Shown piece after piece: positions 58,703 to 64,000 of a DNA stretch of 64,000 bases (the stretch's first letter is position 1; every line of letters begins with the position of its first letter). The notes beneath the pieces were generated by a model. It saw only the letters and a program-made list of their open reading frames with translations. It ran no database searches and was not told the origin of the DNA. This stretch comes from Desnuesiella massiliensis (lineage in GTDB: Bacteria > Bacillota > Clostridia > Clostridiales > Clostridiaceae), in assembly GCF_001403615.1 (NCBI RefSeq), contig NZ_LN879457.1, positions 1,116,001 through 1,180,000 of the forward strand, written 5' to 3'. Position numbers and translations under genes: made by a program.

Positions 58703-59503
58703 ATGAAAAATTCTAAAGTATTAAGAGATGGACATATGCATTCCCCCTATTGCCCTCATGGCACAAAGGATCCCTTTGAGCTTTATATTAAACAAGCTAT
58801 TGAGTTAGGATTAGAGGAAATAACTTTTACAGAGCATATGCCTTTACCAGGATATTTTATGGACCCAGAAGTTTTAAAATATTGTAATCCGACAGAAGAG
58901 GTTATAGAACAGTATTTTGAAGAATTAGAGTCTGTGAAGAGAAGTTATAGAGGTAGCATAAAAATAAATACTGGACTTGAAGTGGACTATGTTGAAGGCT
59001 ATGAAGAAAAAATAAGAGGAAATTTAAATAAATATGGCAATAAATTAGAGGATGGCATATTATCAGTACATGTAATTAAATTAGAGGATGAATATCATAT
59101 TGTAGATGCCAGTGTTGAAGAGTTCGGTAGATTAGTCCGTAAATTAGGCAGTGTAGAGAAAGTATATGATAAATATTATGAAACCTTATTAAAGGCAATA
59201 AAAGCTGACCTAGGAAATTTTAAGCCTAAACGTATTGGTCATCCTACCTTAGTGAGGATTTTTAATCAAGAATATCCTATAGAATACAGTAATATTAAAC
59301 TCATGGAGGAAGTCGTAAAAGAGATAAAAATAAGAAATTATGAAATAGATTTTAACACTGCTGGTCATAGAAAGCCCTATTGCAAAGAAGTTTATCCTTC
59401 AGGTGTTTTTGCAGAACTAGTTGAAGCTTATGGAGTAAAAAAGGTATATGGCTCAGATGCTCATAAAGCTGAGGATTTAGGAAAATCTTTTGATATTGTA
59501 TAG
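58703..59503 (+). CDS. PHP-family histidinol-phosphatase-type phosphoesterase (HisJ/HisK-like)
   Basis: A 266-residue PHP-domain protein. Metal-binding residues appear as DGHMHSPYCPHG (H-x-H), ITFTEHMPLP, INTGLEVDYVEGYEE, RIGHPTLVR and VYGSDAHKAEDLG. The closest known role is dephosphorylation of L-histidinol phosphate in histidine synthesis, but no his genes are near, so it may instead act on another phosphate ester. The start has AGCAAGGTGAG upstream. A terminator follows. Confidence 0.87.
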   Translation: MKNSKVLRDGHMHSPYCPHGTKDPFELYIKQAIELGLEEITFTEHMPLPGYFMDPEVLKYCNPTEEVIEQYFEELESVKRSYRGSIKINTGLEVDYVEGYEEKIRGNLNKYGNKLEDGILSVHVIKLEDEYHIVDASVEEFGRLVRKLGSVEKVYDKYYETLLKAIKADLGNFKPKRIGHPTLVRIFNQEYPIEYSNIKLMEEVVKEIKIRNYEIDFNTAGHRKPYCKEVYPSGVFAELVEAYGVKKVYGSDAHKAEDLGKSFDIV

Positions 59504-59558
59504 ATTATACCTTTAACCTGAAATAGATAGTTTGAAATATATAATTTAAAAAGAGCAA

Positions 59559-59597
59559 AAAAGAATTATCATTAAAAATATGATGGTTCTTTTTTTA
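59559..59597 (+). terminator. Terminator of the PHP-family gene
   Basis: AAAGAATTATCAT / ATGATGGTTCTTT stem, seven-base loop, then TTTT. Confidence 0.82.
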
Positions 59598-59730
59598 TTT
59601 TTGATAAGCAAAGTAAAAGAAAATAAAATATGGTACAAATAAGATAAATTTAAAACTATTTTTAAATTTATTACGAATATAAATAGGAAAACATAATTTG
59701 AAAATTACAGCCTATGGATGAGTGGAGATA

Positions 59731-60273
59731 ATGGAAAGAGATAAAAGATTGATAAGGCAAATTAAAAATAAAGGCAGCAAAGAAGCAGCCAATGAACTTA
59801 TTTCTCGATACTATATAGAGATATATACATATGTATATAAGCAAACAATTGATAAGGAACTATCTATGGATTTAACTCAAGATATATTTGTAAAGATGTT
59901 AAAATCCCTAGAAGGCTATGATGAGAACAAAGCAGCTTTTAGAACCTGGTTATATAAGATAGCTACCTATACCCTAGTGGATTATTTTCGTTCAAAATAT
60001 TATAAACAGCGGATTATGCATAGGGATATAGAGGAAATAGATATATGTGACAAGGAAGATATGGTATTAAGCTTAGAATATAAGCAAGATGTTGAAAAAG
60101 TAGTTACTATAGTAAACAGGTTAGATGCTTTGTATCAGCAAATATTTAGATTAAAGATTTTTGGGGGATATACCTTCTTAGAAATATCTAATATGTTAAA
60201 GTTGCCTGAATCTACGGTAAAAACAAAGTATTATTCTATGATTAAAAAAATAAGAAAAGTTTATGAGGAGTGA
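59731..60273 (+). CDS. ECF-type RNA polymerase sigma factor
   Basis: A 180-residue extracytoplasmic-function sigma factor. Region 2 is visible as LTQDIFVKMLKSLEGYDENKAAFRTWLYKIATYTLVDYFRSK, and region 4 as LYQQIFRLKIFGGYTFLEISNMLKLPESTVKTKYYSMIKKIRK with its helix-turn-helix. The start may be ATG 59731 or GTG 59722; both have weak ribosome sites. It is followed at once by a membrane protein (probable anti-sigma) and an ABC-2 exporter, so it likely switches on this cassette and others in response to envelope stress or an antibiotic. Confidence 0.9.
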   Translation: MERDKRLIRQIKNKGSKEAANELISRYYIEIYTYVYKQTIDKELSMDLTQDIFVKMLKSLEGYDENKAAFRTWLYKIATYTLVDYFRSKYYKQRIMHRDIEEIDICDKEDMVLSLEYKQDVEKVVTIVNRLDALYQQIFRLKIFGGYTFLEISNMLKLPESTVKTKYYSMIKKIRKVYEE

Positions 60274-60277
60274 GAAT

Positions 60278-61039
60278 ATGGATAGGGAAAAGTTTCATGT
60301 AGATATACCTGATGAAATTACCGTAAAAAAGGAAATAGATATCATCGTAGAAAAGGGAATGAAGCCTAAAGAATCTTTTTGTACTTATATAAAGAATATG
60401 TATAAACTCATAGGAGTTAAATATTTATTTCACGATGCTATAGAAATAATTTTTGTTATTTTATTGTTTGCTTTTATTTTATCTACTCTTGTAATAAATA
60501 AAGAACTATGGAGTTATCAGCCAAAAGGCAGTATTTATGCTTTTATAGTTATAGTATCACCTCTTTTATACCTAGCGATTTCACTACTATCCTTTATTAA
60601 TACAAAACAAAAGGGTACTTATGAGATAGAGATGACATGTAAGTATAATTTATATCAGTTAGCAGCGTTTAGAATGTTAGTATTCAGTGTTCTATGTATT
60701 TTGTTCAATGTAGCATTAGTTGGGTTCATTTCTTTAATGTATGCAGAAATAAGCTTTTTAAGGGCTTTAATGATCTCTATAACCTCTTTATTTTTATTTT
60801 CTACCACATTCTTATATATAACACTTATTATGAAATCAAAGATAACCAAATTTTTTGTTATAGGTGGATGGATACTAATTAATTTATTTTTGTGTTTATC
60901 CAATATAAAATCTTATATCAATGTTTTAAACACCATACCTATATATGTGTACTTAGTTGTAACCTTGCTTTGCATATATGGTCACATAAAGAGGCTTAAA
61001 AATATTATGAGTTTTAGAAGTATAAAAGGAGAGATTTAA
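60278..61039 (+). CDS. Membrane protein, probable anti-sigma factor of the cassette
   Basis: A 253-residue protein with a cytoplasmic N-terminus of about 55 residues (FHVDIPDEITVKKEIDIIVEKGMKP) and about six spans. It lies four bases after the sigma-factor stop codon. The ATG at 60278 is used, with GAGGAG eight bases upstream. No classic anti-sigma zinc motif (H-x3-C-x2-C) is seen. The position and the short cytoplasmic head suggest it holds the sigma factor at the membrane; this is inference. It could equally be part of the transporter. Confidence 0.7.
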   Translation: MDREKFHVDIPDEITVKKEIDIIVEKGMKPKESFCTYIKNMYKLIGVKYLFHDAIEIIFVILLFAFILSTLVINKELWSYQPKGSIYAFIVIVSPLLYLAISLLSFINTKQKGTYEIEMTCKYNLYQLAAFRMLVFSVLCILFNVALVGFISLMYAEISFLRALMISITSLFLFSTTFLYITLIMKSKITKFFVIGGWILINLFLCLSNIKSYINVLNTIPIYVYLVVTLLCIYGHIKRLKNIMSFRSIKGEI

Positions 61040-61040
61040 A

Positions 61041-61916
61041 ATGTTATCTTTAAATAATGTGAGCAAAAATTATGGGAGTTTTTGTGCTCTTAAGAACATA
61101 AATATTGAATTTGTAAGTGGTATATATGGACTATTAGCTCCTAATGGCGCTGGAAAGACCACCCTTATTAAAATGCTTACCACATTACTTTTTCCCAGTG
61201 AAGGAGAAGTACTTTACAATGGACAGAATATTATTAAGATGGATGAGGAGTATAGGGATATTTTAGGATATTTACCTCAGGAGTTTGGGTATTACAAAAA
61301 CTATAGCCCAAAAGAATATCTGCTTTATTTATCAGCTCTTAAAGGCATAGATAGAAGAGCAGCTAAGGAGAAAATAGAGGAGCTTTTAAGATTAGTAGCT
61401 CTTGAACCTGTGGCAAATAAGAAGATGAAAAAGTTTTCAGGAGGTATGATTCAACGGGTAGGTATAGCTCAGGCTATGCTTAATGATCCTAAAATTCTTA
61501 TATTAGATGAGCCCACAGCTGGGTTAGATCCAAAGGAGAGAGTTCGTTTTAGGAATTTACTTACAGAATTATCTAGAGATAGAATAGTTATACTTTCCAC
61601 TCATATAGTATCTGATGTAGAATCCATAGCCAATGAAATTATTATGATAAAAGAGCATCAGGTATTATATAAGGATAGTATTAAAAATCTATGTAAAATC
61701 CTTGAGGGAATGGTATATGAGACAGAAGTGGATTTTCAAGAATTAGAGATATTTAGAAAAAGGCATATATCCCTATCTGAAAAGCAGGAAGAGGGCAAAA
61801 TAATTATAAGATTTATATGCAAAGAACAGGAAGAAAGCCCTTGGAAGAGGGTTAAACCAAGCCTAGAAGATGTATTTTTATATGTTTATAATGATGAAGC
61901 TTTAGAAAGGGATTAA
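61041..61916 (+). CDS. ABC-2 type transporter ATP-binding protein
   Basis: A 291-residue exporter ATPase. Walker A is LAPNGAGKTTLIKML, the Q-loop LGYLPQEFGYYKNY, the signature KKFSGGMIQRVGIAQAM and Walker B ILILDEPTAGLDPKERV, then STHIVSDVESI. It starts two bases after the previous stop codon, with AAAAGGAGAG as ribosome site. It powers the permeases encoded by the next two genes. The C-terminal tail resembles BcrA/LptB-type exporters, for export of or resistance to an antimicrobial. Confidence 0.92.
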   Translation: MLSLNNVSKNYGSFCALKNINIEFVSGIYGLLAPNGAGKTTLIKMLTTLLFPSEGEVLYNGQNIIKMDEEYRDILGYLPQEFGYYKNYSPKEYLLYLSALKGIDRRAAKEKIEELLRLVALEPVANKKMKKFSGGMIQRVGIAQAMLNDPKILILDEPTAGLDPKERVRFRNLLTELSRDRIVILSTHIVSDVESIANEIIMIKEHQVLYKDSIKNLCKILEGMVYETEVDFQELEIFRKRHISLSEKQEEGKIIIRFICKEQEESPWKRVKPSLEDVFLYVYNDEALERD

Positions 61917-61922
61917 GCTTAT

Positions 61923-63197
61923 ATGAATATAAAAAGCTACGAGTTTAAGAAGATAATAACATCCCCTATAATTATAGCTCTTATGATAATATTTATCTCC
62001 TTTAATTTTTTTATTATATATCAAAATAGATATTATAAGGATGAGCTAAAGGTATTAAATAAAATTGTGGATAAAGTAGGTCATGAAATAGATGATAACA
62101 TGATGGCTAAGTTTAAAATCTATTATGAGGAAGAACTAAATAAGGTTAATGAAATTACTTATAACAAGACTTTTAGAACTTATAAAAGTGCCTTTGAAAT
62201 TTTAGAAAGTTTAAACTATAATCAAGGAAAATCTAAAGAGGACATATATAGCAAAAGTGAGTTGGATTTAATAAATGAGGTAGGAATTATAGAAGCCTAT
62301 TATAATACTATTGAAGGTATTGATGATACTTATGAAAAATTAGATTTTATGCAAATAGCAGAAGGAGAAATAAAAAAATATAGACTTAGCGGAGCAGCTG
62401 CAGAAACTGTAAGAAAAGAGTATGAAGACTTTGCTAAAAGATTTCATCAGTTAATTAAAAATGAAGAACACAAAAATCTATTTTTTATGGGTCGTGTTTA
62501 TAGGATGCATTCCCTGCTTTTTAAAACTCTATTTAGAAGCTTTATATTTGAAATAATGATATTGTCAGTACTCATCACAGCCTTCATAGTAAATTATGAA
62601 TTTGATAATAGTACACATTTGCTAGCCTATTCCAGTAAAAAAGGAAGAGGGTTAATAGTGGACAAGTTTTTAGCTTCAATGGTTACCACCTTATTAATAG
62701 CTACCCTTATCATGGGCTTAGGGCTTTTAACTTATTTCCTTCAATTTGACTATTATGAACTTTGGCAAGTTCCTATAAGCAGTTATTTTAATGCAGAATA
62801 TGATCTCCCTTACATGAGCTGGTGGAATATGTCTTTTATACAATATTTACTTTTGGGTATAGGGGTTATTTATATATGTTCTTTGATTTTTAATGGCATA
62901 GCCTTTATAATATCAAGATTTGTAAAAAATAGTTACATAGTATTTTTTATATTTGCCATATTATTTGGGTTAGTACTAGTTTTACCAAGAGCTGCACCTA
63001 CTCATAGCAATCTTATATTTTTAGGTGCCTTTACACCTTTTATGCTAATTATGAATTCTTTTGTGTGGTTTATGGAAAGCGGAGCTTTTACCACCTTTAA
63101 ATATTATGAGTTTATCACCCTTAGTCTATGGGGAATTATTACCATAAGTCTTAGTGGTTTAAGTATTAAGAGCTTTAAAAAAGAAGATATATATTAG
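61923..63197 (+). CDS. ABC-2 type transporter permease with large outer domain
   Basis: A 424-residue membrane protein. One span near residues 14-33 is followed by about 165 hydrophilic residues outside the cell, then at least five spans from residue 205 on. This one-plus-five layout with a big outer domain is typical of ABC-2 permeases that expel peptides or lipids. It begins seven bases after the ATPase stop codon. The gene after it has the same layout, so the exporter is probably a heterodimer. Confidence 0.85.
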   Translation: MNIKSYEFKKIITSPIIIALMIIFISFNFFIIYQNRYYKDELKVLNKIVDKVGHEIDDNMMAKFKIYYEEELNKVNEITYNKTFRTYKSAFEILESLNYNQGKSKEDIYSKSELDLINEVGIIEAYYNTIEGIDDTYEKLDFMQIAEGEIKKYRLSGAAAETVRKEYEDFAKRFHQLIKNEEHKNLFFMGRVYRMHSLLFKTLFRSFIFEIMILSVLITAFIVNYEFDNSTHLLAYSSKKGRGLIVDKFLASMVTTLLIATLIMGLGLLTYFLQFDYYELWQVPISSYFNAEYDLPYMSWWNMSFIQYLLLGIGVIYICSLIFNGIAFIISRFVKNSYIVFFIFAILFGLVLVLPRAAPTHSNLIFLGAFTPFMLIMNSFVWFMESGAFTTFKYYEFITLSLWGIITISLSGLSIKSFKKEDIY

Positions 63198-63205
63198 GAG
63201 GACAT

Positions 63206-64000
63206 ATGAGTATTATTGTTAATGAAATAAAGAAGATATTTAATTTAAAAATGGTACTTATGCTTATAGTAATTAATTTATTGATGTACTTTTTATTTAT
63301 TGAATTTTGGATTAAATATTTTCCCAATGGCAGACCAGAGACAGATATTTATAGAATTTCAGTGGAAATGAAGAAAAATTATGGAGAATACGTGGACGAA
63401 GAGGAGTTCAAGGATTTTAAGATTAAATATGAAGAAAAAATAAGAGAAGCGGATGAATATATTCAATCAGAGGAGAGATTTATTAAAGCTGACATAAAAA
63501 ACTATGAACAGTTTAAAAATATTGATAGGAAAATAAAGAGTCAGAGTGACTTGCGTGATTATACAGTTTTTAAAGAATCTATAGACTTATTTTGGGAATT
63601 ACCAACGACAAAATGGATGATTCAAAGCTACGAAAGCAAAAAAGAGGATTTATTAAGGCAATATAGAGGGACTACATCTGAAGCAAAATTTAGAATAGAA
63701 GATGTTTATAGCAAAAATGAGCAAACCTCTATAATGCCTTATATAGTTCTTGAAAACTATAATAATTTAATTAAAGGATTAATAATGACCATACTATTAA
63801 GTGTTATGTTTATGATATCTCCTATATATTTAAGGGATAGTAAAAATAAGGTGAAACATATTCAATATACATGTAGACGAGGAAGAAAAATGTTTAAAAG
63901 CAAAATATATGCAGGACTTATAGGAACCTTCATAATAAACACCCTACAGTTAATGATTTTCTTTATGCTCTATCATCATAATAAAGTAAATATGTTTTTT
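63206..64000 (+). CDS. ABC-2 type transporter permease, 5' part (runs off the right edge)
   Basis: ATG 63206 has AGGAGG upstream and the frame is open for 265 codons to the end of the window. It begins MSIIVNEIKKIFNLKMVLML with a span at about 14-33, then about 155 outer residues, then spans starting near 193 and 229. This matches the upstream permease in layout, so it is its likely partner in a heterodimeric exporter. The gene is incomplete here. Confidence 0.85.
   Translation, partial: MSIIVNEIKKIFNLKMVLMLIVINLLMYFLFIEFWIKYFPNGRPETDIYRISVEMKKNYGEYVDEEEFKDFKIKYEEKIREADEYIQSEERFIKADIKNYEQFKNIDRKIKSQSDLRDYTVFKESIDLFWELPTTKWMIQSYESKKEDLLRQYRGTTSEAKFRIEDVYSKNEQTSIMPYIVLENYNNLIKGLIMTILLSVMFMISPIYLRDSKNKVKHIQYTCRRGRKMFKSKIYAGLIGTFIINTLQLMIFFMLYHHNKVNMFF

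Overview
The window comes from a low-GC, spore-forming, anaerobic member of the Clostridia, most likely Clostridium in the broad sense. The evidence is AT-rich DNA throughout, an alpha/beta-type small acid-soluble spore protein, Firmicutes-type regulation (a tryptophan T-box, a THF riboswitch, a BirA operator, strong AGGAGG-type ribosome sites, GTG/TTG starts) and many cell-wall enzymes and ECF-transporter S components. No rRNA, tRNA, CRISPR array, transposase or prophage was seen. The species cannot be named from the sequence alone.

Layout. 1-5.3 kb: the tail of a beta-galactosidase, then a LacI-family regulator divergent from a GNAT / ribokinase / nucleoside hydrolase / DcuC-family transporter operon, probably for nucleoside salvage. 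5.3-14.8 kb: a lipoprotein, a tandem GGDEF protein, DNA polymerase IV, a polysaccharide deacetylase, a 1243-residue secreted subtilase, a spore SASP and a small conserved-looking protein. 14.9-21.4 kb: four co-directional genes (YhaO/SbcD-like nuclease, YhaN/Rad50-like ATPase, MutS-like ATPase, NERD nuclease), three of them with membrane segments. 21.6-23.3 kb: bioY under a BirA operator and trpP behind a Trp T-box plus a two-codon Met-Trp-stop mini-ORF. 23.4-32.9 kb: a deacetylase lipoprotein, a 38-codon ORF with a structured leader, an ABC-F protein, EcsC, a CapA-like lipoprotein whose RBS lies in a perfect hairpin, a soluble chemoreceptor/solute-binding fusion and a small kinase. 33-43.3 kb: a CPA2 antiporter, a histidine phosphatase, GNAT and ACT proteins, an amino-acid ABC transporter, a LysM protein with a decayed 5' end, a SIMPL protein and a phosphodiester glycosidase pair. 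43.4-50.7 kb: a UbiA prenyltransferase, a THF-riboswitch-controlled FolT, a pseudokinase, a dicarboxylate symporter, a FAD-Rieske oxidoreductase and a Met/His-rich repeat protein. 50.8-64 kb: secreted proteins, a three-gene polysaccharide operon (CapD-like dehydratase, two Wzz), an oxidoreductase, NUDIX, nitroreductase, HisJ-type phosphatase, and an ECF sigma factor with a membrane protein and an ABC-2 exporter running off the right edge.

The most unusual content is non-coding. A roughly 100-nt element occurs at 25008-25103 and 32937-33042 and folds in both copies into three nested helices plus a six-base-pair pseudoknot, with compensatory changes between copies; a deleted relative lies at 34994-35028. 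A second family of structured repeats lies directly after stop codons (9747, 21378, 52783), and one copy of the pseudoknot element is nested inside its arms (32893-33057). A GC-rich cruciform (35029-35136) stands out from the AT-rich surroundings. All functions are inferred from sequence motifs read by eye; no database search was run.
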